Under the pieces are notes generated by a model. It was not told where the DNA came from, made no database searches, and saw nothing but the letters and a program-made list of their open reading frames with translations. The position numbers were made by a program, and so were the translations under genes. A stretch of DNA of 12,054 bases from Acidimicrobiaceae bacterium (GTDB lineage Bacteria; Actinomycetota; Acidimicrobiia; Acidimicrobiales; Ilumatobacteraceae). Position 1 is the first letter of the stretch, and each line of letters opens with the position of its first letter. Below are positions 1-6,616 of the stretch, one piece after another. Location of the stretch: the NCBI GenBank assembly GCA_006515795.1, contig VFMC01000083.1, forward strand, positions 1 through 12,054, read 5' to 3'.

Positions 1-673
1 TGAAATTCTTGGCATGCGCTTCGATTGCTCGGCCGATGTCGCTGAGCGGCCGGCCGGGAACCACGGCCTCGATGCCATGCCACATGCACTCCTCGCTCAC
101 CTGCACGAGTTGTCGGCTGGCTTCGTCGACATCGCCGACGAGGAAGGTGGCGTTCGTGTCGCCGTGCACGCCGCCGATGTAGCAGGTGACGTCGAGGTTG
201 ACGATGTCGCCGGATTCGAGCATCCGTGAGTCGGGGATGCCGTGGCAGATCACCTCGTTGGCGCTCGTGCAGACGCTCTTGGGGAAGCCGTTGTAGTTGA
301 GCGGGCTCGGGTAGGAGTTGCGATCGATGCAGAGCTGGTGCACGTAACGGTCGATGGCATCGGTGGTGATGCCGGGCTTCACCATCTCGCCGGCGAGGCG
401 CAGCACCTCGGCGGCGACGGCACCGGCATGACGCATGCGCTCGATGGTTTCAGGCGACTTCACCCGGTCTTCGTCCCATCGGCGCACGACCCCGTCGTCG
501 GCATACGGCGGCCTGGCGATGTGGCCGGGAACGGCGAGCCTGGGGCTGACGACGCCCTGCAGCACGCGGCCCTCGAGCGGCTTGTGGCAACGCTTGTACT
601 TGCGGCCGCTGCCACACCAGCAGACGTCGTTCGCCTGGGGAAGAACAGCAGGGGGTCTGGCGGTCTGCAGCAC
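1..673 (-). CDS. map: Type I methionine aminopeptidase with N-terminal SEC-C motif (3' end cut by window)
   Basis: Cytosolic metalloprotease that removes the initiator methionine from new proteins. 224 codons are visible; the C-terminal part is outside the window. Residues 18-30 form a SEC-C zinc motif (CWCGSGRKYKRCH; Cys18, Cys20, Cys29, His30), a short module of the kind found at the end of SecA that may help contact the ribosome or translocon. The MetAP fold follows: NEVICHGIP carries the substrate His (His144), and VNLDVT and HGDTNATF carry metal ligands Asp161 and Asp172, eleven residues apart as in E. coli D97/D108. The later metal ligands (His, Glu, Glu) are off the window. The GTG start is the only option: an in-frame TAG lies four codons upstream, inside the putative -10 box. 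It follows the oxidoreductase gene by 68 bases on the same strand but appears to have its own promoter. Family assignment is very secure. Confidence 0.95.
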   Translation of the reverse strand, partial: MLQTARPPAVLPQANDVCWCGSGRKYKRCHKPLEGRVLQGVVSPRLAVPGHIARPPYADDGVVRRWDEDRVKSPETIERMRHAGAVAAEVLRLAGEMVKPGITTDAIDRYVHQLCIDRNSYPSPLNYNGFPKSVCTSANEVICHGIPDSRMLESGDIVNLDVTCYIGGVHGDTNATFLVGDVDEASRQLVQVSEECMWHGIEAVVPGRPLSDIGRAIEAHAKNF

Positions 674-679
674 CGGCCC

Positions 680-685
680 AGGCTA
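680..685 (-). promoter_or_regulatory. -10 box (TAGCCT) of a leaderless methionine aminopeptidase promoter
   Basis: On the minus strand TAGCCT is followed by exactly six bases and then the GTG start at 673. A TANNNT -10 box with the transcription start at or next to the start codon is the usual layout of leaderless actinobacterial genes. No Shine-Dalgarno sequence and no clear -35 box are visible. The same layout occurs at four other genes in the window. Confidence 0.5.
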
Positions 686-741
686 CCGGTGCACGGACCA
701 CGCGACTGTCCGCGCGGCCCGCCCCGCACGGGCAGGCGCTG

Positions 742-1806
742 TCACTCGGCGAACAGGCGGCCGGTCGGTGTGGCCAGGAACTTGTCGAGGGGGATCTGCT
801 CCTGCTTCAACAAGCCCCGTCGCGGCAGCGACCCGTCGCGGACCATCTCGATGACCGCGGCGACCGAGCCGGCCGTGGTCCAGGCGATGGCCGTGTTGCG
901 GGCACCGGCCACCATCTTGGGCACGTAGGAGCGCACGAACTCGAGCCGGCGGAGATGCCCGTCGATGTACCCCTCCGACGAGACGTGCACGTACACGACG
1001 TCGTCGCTGACCGGCGGCTTGGCGTTGGTGAGGATCTCGCCGGCCAGCGCCCTGCGCTCGCGCATCAGCAGTTCGTGGAAGAAGAAGTTCATCAGGTCCA
1101 TGTGGCCGGGGTACCGGATGGTCTTGTAGTCGATGTTGGCGACGCGGCCGTGGTAGGTCTCGCACATCGTGCCGAGCCCACCCGAAGTGGTGAAGGCCTC
1201 GAGTTGGGTTCCGTCGACGTACAGGATCTCGCGCCACTCCATCGCCGACACCCATTTGCGCACGCCTTCTTCGAGCACCTCGCAATCGTTGAGGTACTCG
1301 TTCACCACCCCTTCCGGTGACCAGTTGAACGCGTAGCCGAGCAGGCCGGTGGGGTGTTGCGGGAGGGCGCCGACGCGCATGCGGATGGAGCGGCAGGTGT
1401 CGAACGTCTCGGCCTGCGAGGCGGCGACGACGCTGACGAAACCGGGGGCCAGGCCGCATTGCGGCGCCATCAGACCGGCCGCGGTCTCGCTCAGCTCGAC
1501 GATCGCCTGCGTGGTGGACACGTCCTCGGTGAGATCGAAGTAGTGGATGCCCAGTGCGTGAGCCGTCTCGGCGATCGGCCGGTTGAGGTGGTACGGCAGG
1601 CACGACAGAACCGCTTCGCAACCGGCGAGCTCGTCGCGGAGTGCGGCGAGGTCGCTGAGGTCGACGCTGCGGACCGGGAACGAGGTGGGGTGCTTCGCGC
1701 CACGTTGATCGATCGCGGTGACCTCGAAGTCGGCCTCGTGCAGGAACGTGGCGGCCAACAGGCCGACCTTGCCGAGGCCGAGTACTGCCACGTTTCCGAA
1801 CGACAT
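742..1806 (-). CDS. Saccharopine dehydrogenase-like / lysine dehydrogenase-like NAD(P) oxidoreductase
   Basis: 354-residue cytosolic oxidoreductase. The N-terminus is a Rossmann fold, with the nucleotide loop GLGKVG at residues 10-15 and an acidic Asp-Gln pair after the second strand (TAIDQRG). The middle contains PQCGLAPGF and the C-terminal half contains EAFTTSGG and YKTIRYPGH, all typical of the saccharopine dehydrogenase / L-lysine 6-dehydrogenase superfamily. The family acts on amino-acid-derived imines or secondary amines; the exact substrate cannot be read from sequence. The ATG start is preceded by GGGGGA three bases upstream, a usable ribosome binding site, so unlike several neighbours this gene has a leader. 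Both flanking genes are on the same strand (104 bases after fcl, 68 before the aminopeptidase). Nothing nearby points to lysine metabolism, so the name should be taken as family only. Confidence 0.85.
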   Translation of the reverse strand: MSFGNVAVLGLGKVGLLAATFLHEADFEVTAIDQRGAKHPTSFPVRSVDLSDLAALRDELAGCEAVLSCLPYHLNRPIAETAHALGIHYFDLTEDVSTTQAIVELSETAAGLMAPQCGLAPGFVSVVAASQAETFDTCRSIRMRVGALPQHPTGLLGYAFNWSPEGVVNEYLNDCEVLEEGVRKWVSAMEWREILYVDGTQLEAFTTSGGLGTMCETYHGRVANIDYKTIRYPGHMDLMNFFFHELLMRERRALAGEILTNAKPPVSDDVVYVHVSSEGYIDGHLRRLEFVRSYVPKMVAGARNTAIAWTTAGSVAAVIEMVRDGSLPRRGLLKQEQIPLDKFLATPTGRLFAE

Positions 1807-1829
1807 GGGTCCCCCGCTAGTTCCGACGG

Positions 1830-1844
1830 CGCCACCGGGTGGCG
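1830..1844 (-). promoter_or_regulatory. Small GC hairpin in the leader of the oxidoreductase gene
   Basis: CGCCAC and GTGGCG form a perfect 6-bp stem with a 3-base loop. It lies between the fcl stop and the oxidoreductase start. It has no U tract. It could be a weak terminator for fcl or structure in the 5' leader of the downstream gene; it may also have no function. Confidence 0.25.
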
Positions 1845-1858
1845 GCGTTCAGCCCGGC

Positions 1859-1887
1859 AGCGTACTGCGCTTCGGAACGAACGTTCC
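1859..1887 (-). promoter_or_regulatory. Putative promoter with an inverted-repeat operator ahead of the oxidoreductase gene
   Basis: On the minus strand a TANNNT -10 box (TACGCT, 1864-1859) lies about 53 bases before the ATG. Seventeen bases further upstream, in the -35 position, is a perfect 6-2-6 inverted repeat, GGAACGAACGTTCC read on the plus strand (1874-1887). Its core GAAC-N4-GTTC matches the LexA/DinR-type SOS box core, but the flanking C and G of the consensus are replaced. A repressor bound there would block the -35 region. The inverted repeat is seen directly; its role as an operator is inference. Confidence 0.35.
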
Positions 1888-1910
1888 ACGATTGCCTCGA
1901 CGCGGAGGGA

Positions 1911-2882
1911 TCAGACGGCGATGGTGTCGATGCCGCGGCGCTCGGCGCTGTCGGCCTCTTGCTGGAGGAACCACCGATACGTGCTGGCGATGCCCTCGTC
2001 GAGCGCGATCGTGGGTTCCCACCCGGAGGCCCGCAGCCGCGACACATCGAGCACCTTGCGCGGCGTTCCGTCGGGCTTGGTCGTGTCGAAGTGCAGGTCG
2101 GCCCCGGGGTACACGAGGTCGCGGACCTTCTCGGCGAGCTCGCGGATCGAAAGGTCGACACCCGTGCCGACGTTGATGTGCGAGTGCTCGCTGTAGTGCT
2201 GCATCAGGTGGAGGCACGCGTCGGCGAGGTCGTCGACGTGAAGGAACTCGCGCATCGGTGAGCCCGTGCCCCAGATCTCGACGCTGTTGGCGCCGGCCTC
2301 GCGGGCGTCGTGGAACTTGCGGATCAACGCCGGCAGCACGTGGCTCGACGTGAGGTCGAAGTTGTCGTTGGGCCCGTACAGGTTGGTGGGCATGGCCGAG
2401 ATGAAGTCGCGCCCGTACTGCTGGCGGTACGCCTGGCACAGCTTGATTCCGGCGATCTTGGCGATCGCGTACCACTCGTTGGTCGGCTCGAGCGGGCCGG
2501 TGAGCAGTTCGTCCTCGGTGATCGGCTGGGTGGCCTGGCGCGGGTAGATGCAAGACGAGCCGAGGTACAGCAACTTGGTGACGTCGTACTGATGGGCGGC
2601 ATGCACGACCGTGCCGTGGATCATCAGGTTGTCGTAGATGAACTCGGCGGGGCGGGTGCTGTTGGCCATTATGCCGCCGACGGTGCCGGCCACGAGGAAC
2701 ACGTACTCGGGCCTGTTCGACTTGAACCAGTGCGACACCTCGGCCTGATCGCGCAGATCGAGCTGCCGGCGGGTGGCAGTGAGGACGTTGGTGAAGCCCT
2801 CGCGCTCGAGACGGCGCATGATCGCCGATCCGACGAGTCCGGCATGACCGGCGACGTAGATGCGAGACGCTGGCGTCATCAT
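1911..2882 (-). CDS. fcl: GDP-L-fucose synthase
   Basis: Bifunctional 3,5-epimerase/4-reductase that converts GDP-4-keto-6-deoxy-D-mannose to GDP-L-fucose with NADPH, in the cytosol. It is 323 residues, the normal family length. The extended SDR signature is complete: nucleotide loop GHAGLVG (12-18), SSCIYP (109-114), Tyr138 and Lys142 in YAIAK, and His181 in SSHVLPAL. Ser109, Cys111, Tyr138, Lys142 and His181 correspond to E. coli Ser107, Cys109, Tyr136, Lys140 and His179. Long stretches such as MPTNLYGPNDNF are nearly identical to the E. coli enzyme. Two consecutive ATGs are possible starts: GGAG is well spaced for the second (2879), while a -10 box six bases upstream favours the first (2882) as a leaderless start. 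The matching GDP-mannose 4,6-dehydratase is not in the window. Supplies fucose for surface polysaccharide. Confidence 0.96.
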   Translation of the reverse strand: MMTPASRIYVAGHAGLVGSAIMRRLEREGFTNVLTATRRQLDLRDQAEVSHWFKSNRPEYVFLVAGTVGGIMANSTRPAEFIYDNLMIHGTVVHAAHQYDVTKLLYLGSSCIYPRQATQPITEDELLTGPLEPTNEWYAIAKIAGIKLCQAYRQQYGRDFISAMPTNLYGPNDNFDLTSSHVLPALIRKFHDAREAGANSVEIWGTGSPMREFLHVDDLADACLHLMQHYSEHSHINVGTGVDLSIRELAEKVRDLVYPGADLHFDTTKPDGTPRKVLDVSRLRASGWEPTIALDEGIASTYRWFLQQEADSAERRGIDTIAV

Positions 2883-2888
2883 CGCTCC

Positions 2889-2894
2889 AGCCTA
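2889..2894 (-). promoter_or_regulatory. -10 box (TAGGCT) ahead of fcl
   Basis: On the minus strand TAGGCT is followed by six bases (GGAGCG) and then ATGATG. The layout predicts a transcript starting at or within a base of the first ATG. The GGAG between the box and the second ATG could also serve as a ribosome binding site if transcription starts earlier, so the start is ambiguous by one codon. Confidence 0.4.
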
Positions 2895-2969
2895 CGCATG
2901 GGATATCGACCCCGGCCCGCGCCCGGATCGGGACTACACCTCATTGGTGCTCGACCCACCTTCTCGGTG

Positions 2970-2975
2970 TACGCT
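2970..2975 (+). promoter_or_regulatory. -10 box (TACGCT) of a leaderless vapB promoter
   Basis: TACGCT, six bases, then ATG at 2982. No Shine-Dalgarno sequence. The promoter diverges from that of fcl within a 99-base intergenic region. VapB antitoxins usually repress their own promoter, and such a site would have to lie here, but I see no clear palindrome over the box. Confidence 0.45.
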
Positions 2976-2981
2976 GTCGTC

Positions 2982-3185
2982 ATGGCTCGCACCAACATCG
3001 ATCTCGACGACGAACGGGTTCGCCTGATCATGCGCCGGTACGGCGTGTTCACCAAGACCGAGGCAGTCGATCTCGCCCTGCGTCACCTGGCCGGCCAACC
3101 GCTCACGATCGCCGAGGCCCTGGCCATGCGCGGCGCCGAGGCGATCATCGAGATCCCCGACGACCCCTTGCCCGCCGACCGGTGA
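2982..3185 (+). CDS. vapB: VapB-type antitoxin
   Basis: 67-residue DNA-binding antitoxin of a type II toxin-antitoxin pair. The N-terminus (MARTNIDLDDERVRLIMRRY) is the short strand and first helix of a ribbon-helix-helix/VapB fold, followed by TKTEAVDLALRHLAGQP, the standard second helix of this family. The C-terminal residues 45-67 would normally wrap around the toxin. The stop TGA overlaps the relic GTG start of the following vapC (GTGA), the standard arrangement for such operons. Because the toxin is truncated, this antitoxin is probably either a relic or works as an orphan repressor or in-trans antidote. Identification of the family is confident. Confidence 0.88.
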   Translation: MARTNIDLDDERVRLIMRRYGVFTKTEAVDLALRHLAGQPLTIAEALAMRGAEAIIEIPDDPLPADR

Positions 3186-3518
3186 TCCTCCGCCCTCATC
3201 GCCGGCGGAGGCCTCGACGTCGCGTGCACCGAGCCCGTCCTGATGGAGGTGATCGCCGGCGCCCGAGATGCCCGACGTGAACGTGACCTCAGCCGATTGC
3301 TCACGTCGTTCACCTGGCTGCCATTCGACGCCGTCACCGATTTCGACGGTGCCGCCAGGATCTATCGCAGCTGCCGCGCCGCCGGAATCACGCCGCGTGG
3401 GCTGATCGACTGCATGATCGTGAACGTCGCTCTCCGTACGGGCGCGCTACTGCTCACCGCCGACCGTGACTTCGAACAGATCGCCGCCGTCGTGCCATTG
3501 CAGCTCGACCACGGGTGA
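3182..3518 (+). pseudogene. vapC: VapC PIN-domain toxin with 5' deletion and frameshift
   Basis: The expected start is still visible: GTG ATC CTC (Val-Ile-Leu) overlaps the antitoxin stop, as in intact operons of this family. After Leu the frame is lost, and typical PIN sequence resumes in the neighbouring frame, directly behind the antitoxin stop: ALIAGGGLDVACTEPVLMEV from about 3192, continuing to the stop at 3518. The segment that should hold the first catalytic Asp (a VDTSVW-like motif), about 20-25 residues, is missing, so roughly 60-75 bases were deleted. The second acidic residue (Glu in LMEVIAGARD) and the later ones (LIDCMI, TADRDF) remain. Without the first Asp the RNase site is incomplete. 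The longest reading with a legal start begins at ATG 3243 (91 residues) and has no ribosome binding site. Loss of toxin activity is inferred. Confidence 0.8.
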
Positions 3519-3521
3519 GCG

Positions 3522-3550
3522 CCGGCGCACCAAGCGCTGATCTGCGCCGG
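3522..3550. terminator. Hairpin between convergent vapC relic and patatin gene
   Basis: CCGGCGCA (3522-3529) and TGCGCCGG (3543-3550) form a perfect 8-bp stem with a 13-base loop. It fills the 35 bases between the two convergent stop codons, so it could end transcription in both directions. There is no U tract on either side, so termination would be of the GC-hairpin type or Rho-assisted. Confidence 0.5.
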
Positions 3551-3553
3551 ACG

Positions 3554-5373
3554 TCAGTTGTCCTCGCCGGGGGTGGAGCCGGCCGGCGGATCGGCGGTGA
3601 AGATGCGGGCGTCGAGATCCCACATCATCCGCAGCGCGTGGTCGACGTTGGCGTGGCGGGCGGCGTTCCATCCGGTTCGGTACGGCAGCCACGGCACGGT
3701 CACGGCAGACGCAGCGAGACGTGAGTACGTCTGCAGCGGCGACGGGTCGAAGCTTGCTCCCGCCTCGGCGTTGTCGAGCGTGGTGCCCAGCCCGGCAAGG
3801 AACGTTCGGTAGCGGGTGAAGCGGTGCCGGTCCCACTGGTGAGCGAGCGTTTCGCCAGGTTCGCGCCGGCGGCTGCTCCCTTGGCAGCGATCCGGCCGAT
3901 GGTGGCGGCGTCCATGTCGAGGTTCATCCCTCCTTCACCGGTGCCGAGTCGTACCGTGCAGATGCGATCACGCTGACCGGGAGCGCGACTGAGCGAGTTG
4001 TCCGCCCAGTTCTGCATCGTGTCGAACACGGCGGACATGAACTGCACGGTCGAGTCGATGCTGCCGCTCGCCGGCTGCACACCCTGCCGCGCGGTGATCG
4101 GCCGCCACACGTTGTCGAACGGCCCGGCGCCCTCGACCGCGCCACCTCCGAGGTTGATCGCGTAGGTGGGCCGGGTGGGGAGCGGGCGGTCGAAGAGATG
4201 AACGGGGAGGTTGGACGTGATGCCGCCGTCGGAGAACCAGCTCTTCACGTAGCTCATCGACCAGCGGTCACCGCTCTCCTCCGGCGTCCATGCGTAGAGC
4301 GGCACGGCCGACAGCAGAAGCGGGAACGAGAGGCTGATCCGCGCCCCCAGCAGTATCGGCAGCAGGTCGGGGCTCGGCAGCGGATGGAGGCCCGCGCCGG
4401 CGAGTGCGGCGACGCGCACCGGGTCGGTCGGCGCGACGCCGTGGGCGACGAGGTGCTCGACCACATCGGGTGGGAAGAGGCGGGCCAGCTCCGAGCGCTT
4501 GAACGCCCAACCACGGGTCTGCAGCGGGAAGCGTTCGCTGGTGCCGTGGGTGAGATCGGTGGTGATGGTCGTCAACTCGATGCCGGCGGCGCGCAGTTCG
4601 CCGTAGGTGACGATCGCTGATCGCTGCTCGGGGCTGAGCCCGGGGTCGTTGCGGCCGGCGAGTGCTTGGAGCTTGGTGTGCAGCCAGTCGGTGAGTGCCG
4701 GCACCGCGCTGCCGTCGGCGCGGCCACTTCCGTTGCAGATGCCGTGGAAGTTCTCGGCGATTCGCGCCGGCGCGTTGCGCGCCAGCGAGGTGACCCCGGC
4801 GTACACGCGCCCGGCGCGCAGGGCGATCCACCACACCGCGGCAACGAGGAGGATCAGCGGGATCGACCCGATCAGGCTTCCCGGCCCGGCGACCATCGCA
4901 GCAGCGCCGCCGAGCATGACCGCGATGGCGAGCGCACACGCCCCACCGATCACGATCTGCCGGTCGGCCGCGCCGTGCTGTTCGAGCTTGGCGACTGCAC
5001 CGCGCAGCTTCTGGCTCCCTTTCGCGGTGCGGAGGTGCCACACGATGTCGAACACGTCGGCCGTCTCGGGCTGCGGCTGGAAGAGACGCCGCAACAACGT
5101 GCGGCCGCTCGCGTCGGTGACGGCGAGCTCGGCAGGCAGCTCGGAGAGGAGCGCGAACCCACCGGTGGCCGACCGGCGACCGAGCTCGGCCGCTGCCGCG
5201 CTCGCGGCACCGATCGCGCCGGCCGAGGCACCACCGACGGATCGCAGCCGATGATCGCGGGCGATCTCGACGATGGCCGGTGGGTACACCACGCCGCTGG
5301 TGATCCCGCCCTTCAGGATCAGGTCGCACGAGAAGGGCGGCGATGCTGCCGGGTCGGATGCTGGATCGCTCAT
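3554..5373 (-). CDS. Patatin-like phospholipase with two membrane helices; 3' part in a shifted frame
   Basis: Predicted serine lipid acyl hydrolase of the patatin family. The ATG start at 5373 has a good ribosome binding site (GGAGG, five bases away). The oxyanion loop KGGITSG is at residues 21-27, the nucleophile elbow GGASAG puts the catalytic Ser at residue 50, and SDGGITSN gives the partner Asp at 382. Residues about 140-162 and 166-186 are strongly hydrophobic and look like a membrane hairpin lying between the two catalytic residues. The first frame runs well to codon 508 (GANLAK). The natural continuation, TLAHQWDRHRF onward for 98 residues to the stop at 3554, is in another frame: one base is missing at the AAA run 3850-3852. 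With one A restored the protein would be 606 residues; without it, translation runs into arginine-rich nonsense to about 3700. The cause may be a sequencing error or a real mutation. The catalytic part is intact. Confidence 0.87.
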
Positions 5374-5428
5374 GTCGGCCTCCAGGGCTCGGCGACTCGT
5401 CGGGTCACGATCTCGCAGAGAGGTCATC

Positions 5429-5438
5429 ACCATACTCT
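5429..5438. promoter_or_regulatory. Overlapping divergent -10 boxes between patatin and PIN genes
   Basis: On the minus strand TATGGT (5434-5429) is suitably placed for the patatin gene, giving a leader of about 50 bases that ends in a GGAGG site. On the plus strand TACTCT (5433-5438) would start transcription near 5445, toward the PIN gene. The two boxes share two base pairs, so both promoters could hardly be used at once. No good -35 boxes were seen. Confidence 0.3.
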
Positions 5439-5440
5439 CC

Positions 5441-5911
5441 GTGCAGCTCGCGGTCGCCGAAGATCCGAGCCGATCTCGGCAGCCGGCCCGCCCTGTCGCT
5501 CGACGATCTGCTCGAGGCTCGCGGATCGTCGTCGACGCGAGCGCTGTGCTGTCGCTGCTCGTCGACCCCGGCGAACGAGGAGAGTCGGCGCGGGCGCAGT
5601 TCGTCGGCCACGATCTGGCGTATCCCTCGAACATGCCGTTCGAGGTGGCCAACGCGCTGCGACGCCTCGAGCATCGCCAACTGCTCGAACGATCGGAAGC
5701 TCGGCGGGCGCTTCGGCACCTCGACTCGCTGCACGGCCAGGAATACCCGTTCGCCGATGTGAGCGCTCGGGTGTGGGAGTTGAGGGCCAACCTCACCGCA
5801 TACGACGCCGCCTACGTGGCGCTCGCCGAGTTGATCGCGCGACCGCCGCTCACGTTCGACGAGCGACTCCGCGCCGCGCCCGGTGTCCGCTGCCAGTTCA
5901 TCGACTCCTGA
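5441..5911 (+). CDS. PIN-domain (VapC-like) ribonuclease without recognisable antitoxin; start uncertain
   Basis: From about 5525 the sequence is a well-kept PIN domain: IVVDASAVLSLL (first Asp), MPFEVANALRRLEH (Glu), TAYDAAYVALAEL (third acidic residue) and PLTFDERLRAAPG (fourth). With GTG 5441 as start these are Asp32, Glu68, Asp122 and Asp140 of 156 residues. VapC toxins normally begin two or three residues before the VVDAS motif, but there is no ATG, GTG or TTG there (the codons are TCG CGG ATC). GTG 5441 adds 28 arginine-rich residues unlike a VapC and lies only two bases behind a possible -10 box. No antitoxin gene precedes it. A short stretch in another frame (about 5480-5525, RADLGSRPALSLDDLLEARG) looks like an antitoxin tail. 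Likely a toxin whose antitoxin and start were lost, or a gene disabled at its 5' end. Confidence 0.65.
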   Translation: MQLAVAEDPSRSRQPARPVARRSARGSRIVVDASAVLSLLVDPGERGESARAQFVGHDLAYPSNMPFEVANALRRLEHRQLLERSEARRALRHLDSLHGQEYPFADVSARVWELRANLTAYDAAYVALAELIARPPLTFDERLRAAPGVRCQFIDS

Positions 5912-5955
5912 ACAAGGCAGCCGGGCGCGGCGCCGCGACGCGCGGGCGTGGGAAC

Positions 5956-5961
5956 TACTCT
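5956..5961 (+). promoter_or_regulatory. -10 box (TACTCT) ahead of the acetyltransferase
   Basis: TACTCT, seven bases, then GTG at 5969. This favours 5969 over the in-frame GTG at 5948, which lies upstream of the box, and predicts a leaderless transcript for the acetyltransferase/sugar transferase pair. It lies within 50 bases of the PIN gene stop. Confidence 0.45.
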
Positions 5962-5968
5962 GCTGCCC

Positions 5969-6616
5969 GTGCCGAACACCCCCCTTGTTCGCGTGCTCCT
6001 GGTGGGCGCCAACGGTCACGCCCGCGTGTGTCTCGAGGCGTTGCTCGACGATCCCCGCCATGTCGTGGTCGGGGCCATCAGCAGCGACGGCACCGGCATC
6101 GAAGGTCTCGGTGTGCCGATGTTGGGCCACGACCGCAACCTGGCCGCACTAGCCCGTGACCACGCGATCGATCGCGTCTTCGTCGCGATCGGCGACAACG
6201 CGGCGCGCTCGGACGTCACACGTCGCGTCGAGGGGGAAGGCTTCACGTTGGGAACGGCCATCAGCCGGTTCGCGATGGTGTCGCACACGGCGACCACTCA
6301 CGACGGGTCAGCGCTGCTGCCCGGCGCTGTGGTCAACGCGGCGACGGTGATCGGCGGCGGCGCCATCGTCAACACCAACGCCAGTGTCGATCACGACTGT
6401 GCGATCGGCGAGTTCGTCCACATCGCGCCTGGCGCCTCCATCGCCGGAGGGGTCACCGTGGGGGCCGGCGCGCTGATCGGGATCGGCGCGCGCGTGCTGC
6501 CCAACCTCACGATCGGCGCCGGGGCCGTCGTGGGCGCCGGCGCCGTCGTGGTGAGCGACGTTGCGGCCGGGTCGACGGTCTGGGGTGCTCCGGCCAAGGT
6601 GCGAGAAGCATCGTGA
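5969..6616 (+). CDS. PglD/NeuD-family sugar N- or O-acetyltransferase
   Basis: Cytosolic acetyl-CoA-dependent acyltransferase of the NeuD/PglD family, which acetylates amino sugars such as UDP-4-amino sugars (bacillosamine pathway) or sialic acid. From GTG 5969 it has 215 residues, the normal length. The N-terminal Rossmann-like domain has the nucleotide-sugar loop GANGHARV (13-20), a variant of GxGGHAxV. The C-terminal half is a left-handed beta helix built of hexapeptide repeats (VIGGGA, VTVGAGALIGIGARVLPN, TIGAGAVVGAGAVV). His142 in SVDHDCAIG matches the catalytic His of PglD. It ends with the usual GAPAKV loop. GTG 5948 is the alternative start, but the -10 box and the position of the Rossmann strand favour 5969. 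Its stop overlaps the next start by four bases (GTGA), so it is co-translated with the PglC-type transferase. That pairing supports a role on an amino-sugar nucleotide; the exact substrate is inferred. Confidence 0.88.
   Translation: MPNTPLVRVLLVGANGHARVCLEALLDDPRHVVVGAISSDGTGIEGLGVPMLGHDRNLAALARDHAIDRVFVAIGDNAARSDVTRRVEGEGFTLGTAISRFAMVSHTATTHDGSALLPGAVVNAATVIGGGAIVNTNASVDHDCAIGEFVHIAPGASIAGGVTVGAGALIGIGARVLPNLTIGAGAVVGAGAVVVSDVAAGSTVWGAPAKVREAS

Noticed and set aside
2310..2981. Plus-strand open frame leading in frame into vapB, which could make vapB look like the end of a 291-residue protein.
   Set aside because: The upstream part is antisense to fcl; vapB has a normal N-terminus at ATG 2982 with its own -10 box.
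3845..3856. Programmed -1 ribosomal frameshift in the patatin gene.
   Set aside because: GCG AAA CGC lacks a classical slippery heptamer and I found no upstream Shine-Dalgarno-like stimulator or clear downstream pseudoknot; a single-base loss explains it more simply.
5374..5796. In-frame extension of the patatin reading frame upstream of 5373.
   Set aside because: It runs antisense through the PIN gene, is arginine/serine-rich, and ignores the well-placed GGAGG-ATG at 5373.
5926..5937. Perfect 12-base palindrome CGCGGCGCCGCG just after the PIN gene stop.
   Set aside because: It has no loop or U tract and such GC palindromes occur often in DNA of this composition; not enough to call a terminator or operator.
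5405..6130. Minus-strand open frame of 241 codons opposite the PIN gene and the start of the acetyltransferase.
   Set aside because: No family motifs, His/Arg-rich composition, and it is antisense to a domain with all its acidic residues in place.
4666..6159. Open frame of about 497 codons on the plus strand across the patatin start, PIN gene and acetyltransferase.
   Set aside because: Composition is Arg/Gly/Ala-rich without motifs, and it crosses three well-supported genes in other frames; a GC-bias shadow.
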